Shown: positions 20,807 to 30,488, numbered from the stretch's first letter. The stretch is DNA of 64,000 bases from Salibacterium aidingense DSM 18341 (GCF_000429685.1 NZ_AUCI01000010.1:62001-126000); one strand, 5' to 3'. Numbers and translations are program-made. The notes: generated from the sequence alone by a model not told the origin.

Positions 20807-21202
20807 ATGGGAAGATGGTTTGTGCTATTATTAATTGTTGTCCCAGCTTTGGAAATAGGTGTTTTAATTCTATCGGGAAACATAATAGGGGTGTGGCCTA
20901 CCATTTTGCTCATCATTCTGACAGGCCTCCTTGGAGCATGGCTGGCAAGAAAAGAGGGGCTCGAAACAATTCGGACGGCCCAGCTTCAGATGCAGAACGG
21001 GGAGGTTCCAGGTTCGCTTGTACTAGACGGTCTCTGCATTCTGGTAGGAGGAGCCGTTCTTTTAACCCCCGGTTTTATCACAGACTTGATTGGTTTCTTT
21101 TTATTGATCCCCTATACAAGAGGAATAGTGAAAGCCATGCTGCAGAAATTATTTAAAAACCTGATCCAAAACGGCAACCTTATATTTATCCAGAGAAGAT
21201 AA
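20807..21202 (+). CDS. fxsA: FxsA family membrane protein (YtzA-like)
   Basis: A 131-residue integral membrane protein of the FxsA family. Hydrophobic helices are at residues 4-22, 26-45 and about 75-100. The conserved stretch TLLLTPGFITD-like (VLLTPGFITDLIGF) is present. E. coli FxsA influences exclusion of phage T7; the Bacillus role is unknown. AAAGGGGG precedes the start. It follows pyk as in B. subtilis. Confidence 0.9.
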   Translation: MGRWFVLLLIVVPALEIGVLILSGNIIGVWPTILLIILTGLLGAWLARKEGLETIRTAQLQMQNGEVPGSLVLDGLCILVGGAVLLTPGFITDLIGFFLLIPYTRGIVKAMLQKLFKNLIQNGNLIFIQRR

Positions 21203-21307
21203 ACTGCATAGTCTGTTGTAACATGACAGATAGCGTATAAATGTGATAGGATAATTACGAAGTCTATGTGGAAGGATGTACGGACTGTTGATACATCGCA
21301 GGCAGCT

Positions 21308-21671
21308 ATGGCTATACTGATACTGCTTGCGGGGGATTGTAACAGCAGGGTCATACTGCCGTTTGATAAAATGGACAGGTTTGGAGCTTTGGCTTTCCTT
21401 CCCTTTTTGCAGGCAAAAGCAACCCTATTGTTGTTACCATATTCACGTTTTCCTGCCAGTAGTAACAGGCGGTATTGGGTTTGAACACTTTGGAAAAGGA
21501 TTTTAATTCTGGAACGCCTATTATGGGTTTTGAGCGCTGGAGGAGAAGTCATCCTTTCCAGCATGGCCTGCCTATTAATGCAGCCTCTGTGAGTGGAACG
21601 ATTCCAGCATCAGGCGTTATTTAACGGGCCGGCCTGCGTATTGTCCGGGCATTGCTTACGCGGTCATGTAA
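21308..21671 (+). pseudogene. ytwI: decayed ytwI (DUF441 membrane protein) remnant
   Basis: No single frame is open, but pieces in successive frames read in order like YtwI/DUF441. They are MAILILLAGDCNSRVI and FGALAFLPFLQAK (frame from 21308), NPIVVTIFTF (21421), FLPVVTGGIGF (21450), VSGTIPASGVI (21589) and CPGIAYAVM then stop (21642-21671). As I recall B. subtilis YtwI, the matching parts are LFPFIESKG, GVTIITIAVLVPIATGDIGF, LVFGTILAVAL and GPLIGAGIAYMLM. It lies between fxsA and citZ, exactly where ytwI sits in B. subtilis. At least three frameshifts and internal stops are needed. ytvI is absent. Confidence 0.72.
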
Positions 21672-21730
21672 AGGGTAGAGTTTTTTGTTCTACCGGTGCG
21701 CATACAAGTTTCTGCGCATGTATGTTTACA

Positions 21731-21759
21731 TTCACAAATTCGTAAAAAGTGGTTATAAT
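21731..21759 (+). promoter_or_regulatory. SigA promoter of the citZ-icd-mdh operon
   Basis: TTCACA (21731-21736), a 17-base spacer and TATAAT (21754-21759). The predicted 5' untranslated region is about 300 bases long. Confidence 0.7.
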
Positions 21760-21905
21760 AAAATGGGCCTTCCTTCTTACATAGCTCCATTGATCGGAAA
21801 GGTTTAAAAAACAGTGTATGTTGTGAATAACCTTAGTAAAAGTATAAGAAAAACAGACTGCTCATTCTAGTACATACACGGATCCAGAAACGATGTAATG
21901 TGAAA

Positions 21906-21919
21906 TGTAAGCATTTTCG
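21906..21919 (+). promoter_or_regulatory. cre-like CcpA site in the citZ leader
   Basis: TGTAAGCATTTTCG resembles the cre consensus TGWAANCGNTNWCA with two mismatches. It is about 140 bases downstream of the predicted transcription start, a roadblock-type position. CcpA control of citZ is known in B. subtilis. A seven-base-pair hairpin (CGCTGTC / GACAGCG) directly follows it, starting within its last bases. Confidence 0.5.
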
Positions 21920-22068
21920 CTGTCAGTTCAGGAAAGACAGCGGTTTGGGCATACAGATGCCTGCCTGCAGGTCTTACTGCCGCATTGCTTCTGCCAGAGG
22001 CAGTTCCGTGCCCTGCGCTTTGTTCATGATTATTTGGCATTCTTATTTTAGGTAAAGGAGAGGTTGGT

Positions 22069-23184
22069 ATGAGCACAACTCGTGGTCTTGAAGGTGTAGT
22101 TGCAACATCGTCGAGTGTCAGTTCAATCATTGATGACGTTTTGACGTATCAAGGATTTAACATCGATGACTTGGCGGAAAATGCTTCGTTCGAAGAAGTT
22201 ATATTTTTATTATGGAATGGCCGTCTCCCTAAAAAGAGCGAACTCGATCAGCTGACAAAAGATTTAGCCGTAAATATGCAGGTTCCAAATGAAATTTTTG
22301 AGTATATGAAAGCTTATCCGATTGAAAAAGTCCATCCTATGGCGGCTTTACGGACGGCCGTCTCCCAGCTTGCGCTGTATGATGAAGAAGCGGATGAAAT
22401 GAATGAAGAAGCAAATAAACGAAAAGCAGTCCGCCTTCAGGCAAAAATCCCTGCTGTTGTTACCGGATTCAGCCGTATCCGGGAAGGAAAGACTCCAATA
22501 GCACCTAAAGAATCTCTCAGCTTTGCAGCAAACTTTTTATACATGCTGAACGGGGAGGAGCCGGACGAAACTTCAGAAACAGCCTTTAATAAAGCACTGG
22601 TGCTGCACGCGGACCACGAGTTGAATGCTTCTACGTTTACCGCTCGTGTTTGTGTGGCTACATTATCTGATATTTATTCCGGCATTACTGCTGCGATTGG
22701 CGCTTTAAAGGGTCCGCTGCACGGCGGCGCCAATGAGAGAGTAATGGCTATGCTTTCCGATATCGGCTCCGTCGATAATGTGGACTCCTATATTCAAAAG
22801 GTTTTCGACAATAAAGAGAAAATTATGGGCTTCGGCCATCGTGTATATAAAAATGGGGACCCGAGAGCAAAACACCTGCGGGATATGTCCCGCCGGTTGA
22901 CAAATATAACCGGGGAATCCAAATGGTATGATATGTCTATGAAAATTGAAGACATTGTGACCAATGAAAAAGGACTTCTGCCGAATGTTGATTTTTATTC
23001 AGCATCGGTTTATCACAGTTTAGGCATTGACCATGATTTATTCACCCCTATCTTTGCTACCAGCAGGGTTTCAGGCTGGCTGGCCCACATTCTCGAGCAG
23101 TATGAAGATAACCGCCTGATTCGTCCGCGTGCAGAATATGTAGGCCCGGATAAGCAGGAATACATTCCTTTGGAAAAGCGTTAA
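22069..23184 (+). CDS. citZ: citrate synthase II
   Basis: Condenses acetyl-CoA and oxaloacetate to citrate. It has 371 residues, the short Gram-positive type. Active-site regions include LHADHELNASTF, GPLHGGANE and GFGHRVYKNGDPRAKHL, which hold the catalytic histidines, and the aspartate region of the C-terminal part (VDFYSASVYHSLGI). AAAGGAGAGG precedes the ATG. First gene of citZ-icd-mdh, with its own promoter and long leader. Confidence 0.97.
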   Translation: MSTTRGLEGVVATSSSVSSIIDDVLTYQGFNIDDLAENASFEEVIFLLWNGRLPKKSELDQLTKDLAVNMQVPNEIFEYMKAYPIEKVHPMAALRTAVSQLALYDEEADEMNEEANKRKAVRLQAKIPAVVTGFSRIREGKTPIAPKESLSFAANFLYMLNGEEPDETSETAFNKALVLHADHELNASTFTARVCVATLSDIYSGITAAIGALKGPLHGGANERVMAMLSDIGSVDNVDSYIQKVFDNKEKIMGFGHRVYKNGDPRAKHLRDMSRRLTNITGESKWYDMSMKIEDIVTNEKGLLPNVDFYSASVYHSLGIDHDLFTPIFATSRVSGWLAHILEQYEDNRLIRPRAEYVGPDKQEYIPLEKR

Positions 23185-23227
23185 CTCTATGAATGGAAAT
23201 TATAACTAATAACAGGAGGTTTTTGTA

Positions 23228-24496
23228 ATGGCGAATGGAGAAAAAATCACAACAAACAATGGAGCACTGAATGTCCCGGATGAACCGGTTATTCCTTATA
23301 TAGAAGGGGATGGGACAGGTCCTGACATCTGGGCATCTGCGAGCCGTGTTCTTGATGCGGCGGTAGACAAGGCTTACAACGGCAAAAAGAAAATCCACTG
23401 GAAAGAGATTCTTGTAGGGGAAAAAGCGTATAATAATACGGGAGAGTGGCTTCCTGAAGAATCTCTGGAAACGATCCGCGAATACTTAATTGCAATTAAA
23501 GGACCGCTTACAACGCCGATCGGCGGCGGCATTCGTTCTCTTAATGTGGCTCTTCGCCAGAAGCTTGATCTATTTACCTGCCTGCGCCCGGTCCGTCATT
23601 TCACCGGTGTTCCTTCTCCGGTAAAACAGCCTGAGGACGTCAATATGGCTATTTTCCGTGAAAACACAGAAGATATCTATGCTGGTATTGAATATAAGGA
23701 AGGCACGCCGGAAGCGAAAAAAGTCATTGACTTTCTGCAGAATGAAATGGGGGCGGAAAATATCCGCTTTCCTGAAACTTCCGGAATTGGTGTGAAGCCA
23801 GTTTCCAAGGAAGGCAGTGAACGTCTCATCCGGGCTGCGATTGATTATGCTCTCGAAGAAGGACGCAAAAGTGTTACCCTGGTGCACAAGGGTAATATCA
23901 TGAAGTTTACAGAAGGTGCGTTTAAAGCCTGGGGCTATGAACTGGCAGAACGTGAATACGGTGATAAAGTATTTACGTGGCAGGAATATGATGAAATTGT
24001 TGAAAAAGAAGGAAAAGATGCCGCCAATGCCGCGCAGGATAAGGCTGAAGCTGACGGCAAGATTATCATTAAAGATGCGATTGCGGATATCTTCCTGCAG
24101 CAGATCCTGACTCGTCCGAAAGAATTCGACGTGGTAGCAACCATGAATTTGAACGGGGACTATGTCTCTGATGCTCTCGCTGCACAGGTTGGCGGAATCG
24201 GTATCGCACCAGGCGCAAACATCAACTATGAATCCGGACATGCCATTTTTGAAGCAACGCACGGTACAGCGCCAAAGTATGCAGGCATGGATAAAGTGAA
24301 TCCGTCGTCTCTCATTCTTTCTGGAGAGCTATTGCTCCGTCACCTTGGATGGCATGAAGCAGCAGATCTTGTACTGACTTCGATGGACAAAACAATTGGC
24401 AATAAAGTGGTTACTTATGATTTTGCACGGTTAATGGATGGGGCCAGAGAAGTGAAATGTTCTGAGTTTGGCGATGAACTTATTAAAAATATGTAA
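23228..24496 (+). CDS. icd: isocitrate dehydrogenase (NADP)
   Basis: Oxidises isocitrate to 2-oxoglutarate. It has 422 residues. The substrate loop [13 protein letters not shown] includes the serine equivalent to the E. coli phosphorylation site. The metal and cofactor region [26 protein letters not shown] is typical of NADP-dependent enzymes. AGGAGG precedes the start. It sits 43 bases after citZ and 22 bases before mdh. Confidence 0.97.
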   Translation: MANGEKITTNNGALNVPDEPVIPYIEGDGTGPDIWASASRVLDAAVDKAYNGKKKIHWKEILVGEKAYNNTGEWLPEESLETIREYLIAIKGPLTTPIGGGIRSLNVALRQKLDLFTCLRPVRHFTGVPSPVKQPEDVNMAIFRENTEDIYAGIEYKEGTPEAKKVIDFLQNEMGAENIRFPETSGIGVKPVSKEGSERLIRAAIDYALEEGRKSVTLVHKGNIMKFTEGAFKAWGYELAEREYGDKVFTWQEYDEIVEKEGKDAANAAQDKAEADGKIIIKDAIADIFLQQILTRPKEFDVVATMNLNGDYVSDALAAQVGGIGIAPGANINYESGHAIFEATHGTAPKYAGMDKVNPSSLILSGELLLRHLGWHEAADLVLTSMDKTIGNKVVTYDFARLMDGAREVKCSEFGDELIKNM

Positions 24497-24518
24497 TTAG
24501 TGCAAGGAGGAGCAAGCA

Positions 24519-25463
24519 ATGGCTATTGAGCGCAGAAAAATATCTGTTATCGGCGCCGGATTCACCGGCGCCACCACAGCTTTGATGACGGCTCAAAAAG
24601 AACTCGGAGATGTGGTTCTTGTTGATGTTCCGGATATGGAAGATCCGACAAAGGGGAAAGCTTTGGATATGCTGGAAGCTACACCGGTTGAAGGCTCCGA
24701 TGTGAATGTGACAGGAACGTCTAATTACGAAGATACTGCCGGTTCGGATGTAGTGGTTATCACCGCGGGAATTGCACGGAAACCCGGGATGAGCCGGGAC
24801 GATCTCGTGAACACCAATGCGAAAATCATGAAAACGGTGACCCAGCAGGTCGTCAAGCATTCACCAAACTGCTGTATCATTGTATTAACCAATCCGGCAG
24901 ATGCGATGACGTATACGGTCTTTAAAGAATCCGGCTTCCCGAAAAACCGGGTTATCGGACAATCCGGTGTCCTGGATACGGCCCGCTTTCAAACATTTGT
25001 AGCTCAAGAACTGGGTATTTCCGTGGAAGATATTCAAGGCTTTGTTCTCGGCGGGCACGGAGACGATATGGTACCACTCATCCGTTATTCCAATGCCGGA
25101 GGTGTTCCGTTAACCAAGCTGCTTCCCCAGGAACGGATTGATGCTATTGTGGAGCGCACAAGAAAAGGCGGCGGGGAAATTGTTGGGCTTCTTGGGAATG
25201 GAAGTGCCTATTATGCCCCTGCTGCATCGCTGACGAAAATGGTTGAAGCGATCATCAAAGATAAAAAGCGGGTTCTTCCGGCCATTGCCTACCTTGAAGG
25301 AGAGTATGGAGAAAATGACCTGTATTTAGGGGTGCCGACAATTCTTGGCGGGGACGGTTTAGAAAAGATAATCGAATTGGATTTGACAGAGGAAGAAAAA
25401 GGGTCCCTTGCCAAATCTGTGGAATCCGTCCGCAGTGTCATGGAAGCTCTTCCAAAGGACTAA
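24519..25463 (+). CDS. mdh: malate dehydrogenase
   Basis: Interconverts malate and oxaloacetate with NAD. It has 314 residues, the LDH-like type of Bacillus. The Rossmann motif [10 protein letters not shown] is near residue 12, the substrate arginine loop [11 protein letters not shown] follows, and the catalytic histidine is in [21 protein letters not shown] precedes the ATG. Last gene of the TCA operon, followed by a strong terminator. Confidence 0.97.
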   Translation: MAIERRKISVIGAGFTGATTALMTAQKELGDVVLVDVPDMEDPTKGKALDMLEATPVEGSDVNVTGTSNYEDTAGSDVVVITAGIARKPGMSRDDLVNTNAKIMKTVTQQVVKHSPNCCIIVLTNPADAMTYTVFKESGFPKNRVIGQSGVLDTARFQTFVAQELGISVEDIQGFVLGGHGDDMVPLIRYSNAGGVPLTKLLPQERIDAIVERTRKGGGEIVGLLGNGSAYYAPAASLTKMVEAIIKDKKRVLPAIAYLEGEYGENDLYLGVPTILGGDGLEKIIELDLTEEEKGSLAKSVESVRSVMEALPKD

Positions 25464-25472
25464 TTGGAATAG

Positions 25473-25506
25473 AGTCAGCTGTTATTGTAAACAGCTGGCT
25501 TTTTTA
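25473..25506 (+). terminator. intrinsic terminator after mdh
   Basis: AGTCAGCTGTT (25473-25483) pairs with AACAGCTGGCT (25490-25500), followed by T residues. Confidence 0.9.
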
Positions 25507-25586
25507 AACAAATAATAATGGGGATTGGAAGAAACCGTAATTTCAAAGGACAGGCAGAAGGGGAGCCTGGTCAGATGGAGGAAATT

Positions 25587-26300
25587 ATGTCTCAAAAGTT
25601 GCTTGTTGTTGATGATGAAGAATCCATTGTCACGCTTATTTCCTATAATTTAGGGCAATCCGGGTATGAGGTGGATACCGCGATGGATGGCAGGACTGCC
25701 ATAGAAAAAGTGAAAGGCACCTCCTACGATTTAATTATTCTTGATTTGATGCTTCCTGAAACAGATGGCCTGGAAGTCTGCCGGCAGATCCGTCAGGAAA
25801 AAATAAAAGTACCAATCTTAATGTTGACAGCCAAAGATGAAGAGTTTGATAAGGTACTGGGCCTGGAATTAGGCGCCGATGACTATATGACAAAACCCTT
25901 CAGCCCAAGAGAGTTGGTGGCGAGGGTTCGGGCCATTCTCCGACGGCTGGAGTATTCCCCGGAATCATCTCAGGATGAAACGGATCATGTAAAGATGATT
26001 ATCGGTCATTTAACCATCTTTCCGGATAATTATGAAGTGTACGTGAACGATGAGCAGCTGGAGCTGACACCAAAAGAGTTTGAATTGCTGCTGTACTTAT
26101 CGAACAATAAGGGCCGGGTTATGACAAGAGATCAGCTGCTGAATGCTGTCTGGAACTATGAGTTTGTAGGAGATACCAGGATTGTGGATGTGCATATCAG
26201 CCATTTGAGGGAAAAAATCGAGCCAAATACCAAAAAACCGGTTTACATTAAAACGGTGCGGGGGCTGGGTTACAAATTCGAGGAGCCTGCTCATTCATGA
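25587..26300 (+). CDS. phoP: phosphate-response regulator PhoP (OmpR family)
   Basis: Response regulator of the phosphate-starvation two-component system. It has 237 residues. The receiver domain has D9-D10, the phosphoacceptor D53 (LIILDLMLP) and the switch lysine in YMTKPF. The C-terminal winged helix has TPKEFELLLYL and RGLGYKF. Codons upstream to 25518 are open, but GGAGG before 25587 and the family start SQKLLVVDDE decide. It overlaps phoR by four bases (ATGA). Confidence 0.95.
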   Translation: MSQKLLVVDDEESIVTLISYNLGQSGYEVDTAMDGRTAIEKVKGTSYDLIILDLMLPETDGLEVCRQIRQEKIKVPILMLTAKDEEFDKVLGLELGADDYMTKPFSPRELVARVRAILRRLEYSPESSQDETDHVKMIIGHLTIFPDNYEVYVNDEQLELTPKEFELLLYLSNNKGRVMTRDQLLNAVWNYEFVGDTRIVDVHISHLREKIEPNTKKPVYIKTVRGLGYKFEEPAHS

Positions 26301-28048
26301 TGAAATTCCGCACTCGGTTGATGTTTGGTCTGCTGGTGGTTATATTATTTGTCCTGGCTGCCCTGGGAGTGCTTGTAGGTCAGTTGTTAAAGGGATTTTA
26401 TGTCGACCAGCTGGAAGAAAGACTTGGAAAAGAAGCATCTTTAGCCGCCCTTGCTATTGAAGATGTCGAGGAAGGTCAATGGCAGGAGTTCGCCGAGAGT
26501 ATAGAGGAGCGGCTTGATGTCCGGGTTACCATCATGAACAGTGATGGTGAAGTACGGGCGGAGACTGCAGAGGATGCAGAGGAAATGCCGGATAATATTC
26601 CAGAAATTCAGGAAGCAGATGAAACGGGAGGCACTAACATACGATACAGTTCTGTCACAGAAGATGAATTATTATTTTATGCCTATCCCTTTGAACAGGC
26701 AGGCGAAGAAGGTTATCTGCGCCTGGCTATGCCTGTGGAACGTATGGGGGCTGTCAATCAGCAGATCTGGGTATTTATCGCTATCAGTTTTACTTTAGCA
26801 TTTATTATTATTATGACGCTGAGCTACCGCATTGCAAATCAGCTGACAAGACCAATCGGGCAAGTGACTAATGTTGCGAATGAACTGGCCAAAGGGAATT
26901 TTAAAGCGAGAACCTATGTGGAAAGCAGAGACGAAGTCGGGCAATTGACCCGTTCTATTAATATCCTGGCTTACAACCTTGATCAAATAACCAGCCGCTA
27001 TCAAACCCAGCAGGAAAGATTGGAAGCTTTAATCGACAACATGGGAAGCGGCCTGATTTTTATTAATGATCGTGGTGACATTACATTAATTAACCAATAC
27101 TGCAAGGATATTTTTGATACGGATACGGATCAATGGCTTCATTTAATTTATCATGAAGTGATACAGGATTCCGATCTTATTAAGCTGATTCAGCAGATTT
27201 TTCTTACAGAGTCTAAAATAAGGAAACAGGTCCAGTTAAACTCCCGGCTGGAGGTTCATCATTATGACGTATACGGGGCCCCTATCGTTGGAGAAAAAGA
27301 ACGGCTGCGGGGGATTGTCCTCGTTTTACACGATATTACAGAATTGAAGAAACTCGAACAGGTACGCAAAGATTTTGTTGCCAATGTTTCCCATGAATTA
27401 AAAACACCAGTTACATCGTTAAAAGGTTTTACTGAAACTCTCCTGGATGGAGCGATGGAAGATGAAAAAGCAAGAAAGCAGTTTCTCGATATCATATGGA
27501 AAGAGGGCGACCGCCTTCAGGATTTAATCAGTGATTTATTGGAACTCTCCCGGATTGAGCAGGAATTTTTTCAGCTAAATTGGCAGACTGTCGATGTAAC
27601 GCGGGCTTTTCATGAGGTGTTGGAACTGTTGACTCCCAGTATGGAGGAGAAAGAGCTGACTCTTACCTCTCGACAAGAAGAGAATATTTATATGGATGGA
27701 GACACAGCAAGGGTAAAACAGATTATGATCAACTTGATGAATAATGCTATTGCCTATACTCCGGAAAACGGGTCCATCCATGCCGAAGTTAAAAAACAAG
27801 GGCATTATGTCGTATTGATTGTTGCAGATTCTGGAATCGGAATCAGCAAAGAGGAATGGCCAAGAATATTTGAGCGCTTTTACCGGGTGGATAAAGATCG
27901 GAGCAGAAATTCCGGCGGTACGGGACTGGGTCTTGCCATCGTGAAACATTTAGTAGAAGCCCACCAAGGCAGTATTGATGTGGAAAGTGAAAAGAATGCA
28001 GGGACCACATTCACCGTTTATTTTCCACTGGAAAGACAGGGAGAATAA
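26297..28048 (+). CDS. phoR: phosphate-sensing histidine kinase PhoR
   Basis: Membrane sensor kinase partner of PhoP, 583 residues. Transmembrane helices are at about residues 8-28 and 155-175, flanking an extracytoplasmic domain that is very rich in Glu and Asp. A HAMP, a PAS-like domain, the HisKA box with H366 (VANVSHELKTP) and a HATPase domain (NLMNNAIAYT; GIGISKEEW; GGTGLGLAI) follow. Translation is coupled to phoP by the four-base overlap. No terminator lies directly after the stop; the first is 150 bases on. Confidence 0.95.
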   Translation: MMKFRTRLMFGLLVVILFVLAALGVLVGQLLKGFYVDQLEERLGKEASLAALAIEDVEEGQWQEFAESIEERLDVRVTIMNSDGEVRAETAEDAEEMPDNIPEIQEADETGGTNIRYSSVTEDELLFYAYPFEQAGEEGYLRLAMPVERMGAVNQQIWVFIAISFTLAFIIIMTLSYRIANQLTRPIGQVTNVANELAKGNFKARTYVESRDEVGQLTRSINILAYNLDQITSRYQTQQERLEALIDNMGSGLIFINDRGDITLINQYCKDIFDTDTDQWLHLIYHEVIQDSDLIKLIQQIFLTESKIRKQVQLNSRLEVHHYDVYGAPIVGEKERLRGIVLVLHDITELKKLEQVRKDFVANVSHELKTPVTSLKGFTETLLDGAMEDEKARKQFLDIIWKEGDRLQDLISDLLELSRIEQEFFQLNWQTVDVTRAFHEVLELLTPSMEEKELTLTSRQEENIYMDGDTARVKQIMINLMNNAIAYTPENGSIHAEVKKQGHYVVLIVADSGIGISKEEWPRIFERFYRVDKDRSRNSGGTGLGLAIVKHLVEAHQGSIDVESEKNAGTTFTVYFPLERQGE

Positions 28049-28197
28049 CATCCTTTACAAAAAATTAATATAGGCTAAATGATGGGTTTACGTCCGTCTA
28101 CTACCCTTACAAATGAACGGTTTCTTCTATCAATAACAATTAATGTTTAAACATCCCTTCAACATTAATTGGATAGTCGAAACTACATCCCCTTTTG

Positions 28198-28234
28198 AAG
28201 AACGAAAGCCTCCCCTTGGCTTTCGTTCTTTTTG
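28198..28234 (+). terminator. intrinsic terminator downstream of phoPR
   Basis: AAGAACGAAAGCC pairs with GGCTTTCGTTCTT, followed by TTTGCTC. It probably ends the phoPR transcript with a 150-base 3' tail. Confidence 0.8.
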
Positions 28235-28359
28235 CTCGTAAAGAGAGAATCTAACTGCAGCCAGGCAGTTAAGAAGATATATCGTAAATGTAAGCTTGAC
28301 GAACAATACAGCTTTTTTAATAGGAAGAAAAGATGTGAACATAATGCTGAGGAAGCAGT

Positions 28360-28380
28360 CCGGCTGAAAGCCGGTTTTTT
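28360..28380 (+). terminator. second intrinsic terminator upstream of hflK-like gene
   Basis: CCGGCT (28360-28365) pairs with AGCCGG (28369-28374) around GAA, followed by TTTTTT. It is redundant for phoPR unless a short transcript starts between the two terminators or this is an attenuator. Confidence 0.8.
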
Positions 28381-28541
28381 CGTAATAAATATGTAAAAAT
28401 GGGGTGGAAAGTATTACTTTTTGTAATATAATGAAACAGGTCCGTGTTTGTAAATTGTACGTTTGTTGTAAAAATGAGTCTGGAGGTGAAACATTTCAGA
28501 CTGTTTGCCCGTAGATAAACGTAGAAAGAGGGGGACAAGCT

Positions 28542-29546
28542 GTGTTTAGTATCAAACAAATTATTTTAGGCTTTTTTTCATTGCTCGGGCTTATTATTCT
28601 CGTATTGTTTTTAGTCACAGGCTGGTACACCGTAGATGAATCAGAACAGGCAGCCTTGGTAACGTTTGGAGAAGTAGATGAGACTATTACGGATCCAGGC
28701 TTAAAGTTTAAACTGCCCTGGCCGGTTCAGAAAGCAGAAATTTTGCCTGTCTCCACCAACACAACGAGTGTGGGATATGATACAGCAGACGATGGGGAAG
28801 TGACAGAATACGAAGACGAAGCTAAGATGATCACCGGAGATGAAAACATATTATTTGTAGACCTGGTAGTGCAGTGGCGTATAACGAATCCAGAAGAATA
28901 CTTATATAATGCCCACCAGCCGGATGATATTTTGTATCAGGCTTCATCAGCTTCCCTGCGCGGAGTTATCGGTAATTCAGAAGTGGATGATGTACTGACG
29001 GATCAGCGTGCGGAAATTGAAGGAACGGTACTGGAATCGTTGACAGAGCTGGTAGAACGGTATGAAATTGGGATTACCGTACTGGACGTAAAGCTTCAGG
29101 ACGTTGAACTGCCAACCGAAGAAGTCAGACAGGCTTTTACTGCTGTCACGGATGCGCGGGAAGAACGTCTTACGAAGATAAATCAGGCGAACAAGTACCG
29201 GAACCAGGAAATGAATGAAGCAGAAGGGGAAGAAGATGCCATAGTTTCCAGAGCAGAAGGGGAGCGGGCCGAACGGATAGAAGATGCCCGAGGGGAAACG
29301 TCCCGGTTCAACGCATTGTATGAAGAATACATAAATGATCCGGAAGTGACAAGACAGCGTCTTGTTCTTGAAACGCTTGAAGATGTGCTTCCAAATTCGG
29401 AATTGTATATTATCGACAGTCAGCAGGAAACGGTCAATTATCTTCCCATACGTCCGTTAAACAAAGAAAGCGGGGAGCCGGCAGTACAGCCGGAAGACAT
29501 TGAGCCGGATGATGGTGCCGCACAAGGAGGGGATTCGAATGGCTGA
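28542..29546 (+). CDS. hflK: SPFH/prohibitin-family membrane protein, HflK-like
   Basis: A 334-residue band-7 protein. One N-terminal transmembrane helix (residues about 7-29) is followed by the SPFH domain (ESEQAALVTFGEV..., DPGLKFKLPWPV) and a Glu/Ala/Arg-rich coiled coil. In proteobacteria HflK and HflC form a cage around the FtsH protease; whether that holds here is inference. The C-terminal 30 residues are strongly acidic. The GTG start follows GAGGGGG. It overlaps the hflC-like gene by eight bases. The pair is not in the B. subtilis version of this locus. Confidence 0.85.
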   Translation: MFSIKQIILGFFSLLGLIILVLFLVTGWYTVDESEQAALVTFGEVDETITDPGLKFKLPWPVQKAEILPVSTNTTSVGYDTADDGEVTEYEDEAKMITGDENILFVDLVVQWRITNPEEYLYNAHQPDDILYQASSASLRGVIGNSEVDDVLTDQRAEIEGTVLESLTELVERYEIGITVLDVKLQDVELPTEEVRQAFTAVTDAREERLTKINQANKYRNQEMNEAEGEEDAIVSRAEGERAERIEDARGETSRFNALYEEYINDPEVTRQRLVLETLEDVLPNSELYIIDSQQETVNYLPIRPLNKESGEPAVQPEDIEPDDGAAQGGDSNG

Positions 29547-30480
29547 TGATAATAATGTGTTTAATATGAAGGAAAATAGACGCTCTCCGGAATCCTGGTC
29601 AAAATGGATTCGAACTGGCATTATTATTGTTCTTTTGCTGTTTCTCCTGATCATCGGCATCATGAACATATTTATCGTGAAACAGGATGAATATAAGGTA
29701 ATTACCCAATTCGGTGAAGTGGTACGCATTGCCGAAGACCCAGGGTTGAATGCAAAGGTCCCTTTTATTCAGCAGGTATCATCGATACCAAAGTATCAAA
29801 TGAATTATGATATCACATCCGCTGAGATCAACACGCTTGATAAAAAGCGGGTGCTTGTTGATAATTATGTCGTCTGGAGTATTGATGACCCACAGGCAAT
29901 GATTGCCAACGCCCGCACCGTGGAGAATGCAGAATCGATCATGGCCAATTTTATTAATTCGGTCATTCGTTCCCAGCTTGGGCAGATGAACTTTGAACAG
30001 ATCATCAACGAAGAAGATGATTCCGCCCGCGGGGATGTAAATGAGATGGTGGGGGAACGTGTGAATGAACTACTGGCAGCGGATAATTACGGTATTTCAG
30101 TTACCGATGTCCGGATGAAGCGCACGGATCTGCCCGAAGATAACGAAGAAGCGGTCTATCAACGGATGATTTCGGAACGGGAATCCACCGCCCAGGAATA
30201 TTTGTCGGAGGGGGATGCCGAAGCAAACCGGATCCGGGCCAATACCGACCGTGAAGTTCAGGAGCTGATTTCGAGTGCAGAGGCCGATGCCGAAGAGATT
30301 ATTGGCGAAGGGGAAGCAGAAGCAGCAGAAATCTATAACGACGCTTTCAGCCGGGACCCGGAATTTTATGAATTGTACAAGACCCTGCAGACCTATGAAA
30401 CAACGGTGGATGAGGAAACAGTGATCGTACTGCCGTCCGATTCCCCCTATGCCCGTATTTTAATGGGATATGTAGATTAA
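29539..30480 (+). CDS. hflC: SPFH/prohibitin-family membrane protein, HflC-like
   Basis: A 313-residue partner of the preceding gene. A cytoplasmic leader of about 25 residues is followed by one transmembrane helix (TGIIIVLLLFLLIIGIMNIF), the SPFH domain (DEYKVITQFGEVVRIAEDPG) and a coiled coil rich in Glu and Ala (EGEAEAAEI). The ATG at 29539 has AAGGAGGGG and lies inside the end of the hflK-like frame, giving translational coupling. An intrinsic terminator follows, so the pair is a closed operon. Confidence 0.85.
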   Translation: MADDNNVFNMKENRRSPESWSKWIRTGIIIVLLLFLLIIGIMNIFIVKQDEYKVITQFGEVVRIAEDPGLNAKVPFIQQVSSIPKYQMNYDITSAEINTLDKKRVLVDNYVVWSIDDPQAMIANARTVENAESIMANFINSVIRSQLGQMNFEQIINEEDDSARGDVNEMVGERVNELLAADNYGISVTDVRMKRTDLPEDNEEAVYQRMISERESTAQEYLSEGDAEANRIRANTDREVQELISSAEADAEEIIGEGEAEAAEIYNDAFSRDPEFYELYKTLQTYETTVDEETVIVLPSDSPYARILMGYVD

Positions 30481-30488
30481 CGAGAGAG

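Larger units (their letters stand above)
28049..28541 (+). other. gene-free gap phoR-hflK with two terminators and an inverted repeat
   Basis: From left to right: an 11-base perfect inverted repeat (28137-28147 with 28161-28171); a strong terminator at 28198-28234; TTGACG at 28292 with no good -10; a second strong terminator at 28360-28380; and TATAAT at 28427-28432, which may serve the hflK-like gene. Between the terminators a GTG frame (about 28335-28367) would encode VNIMLRKQSG, ending in the second hairpin. I see no other gene. Confidence 0.6.
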
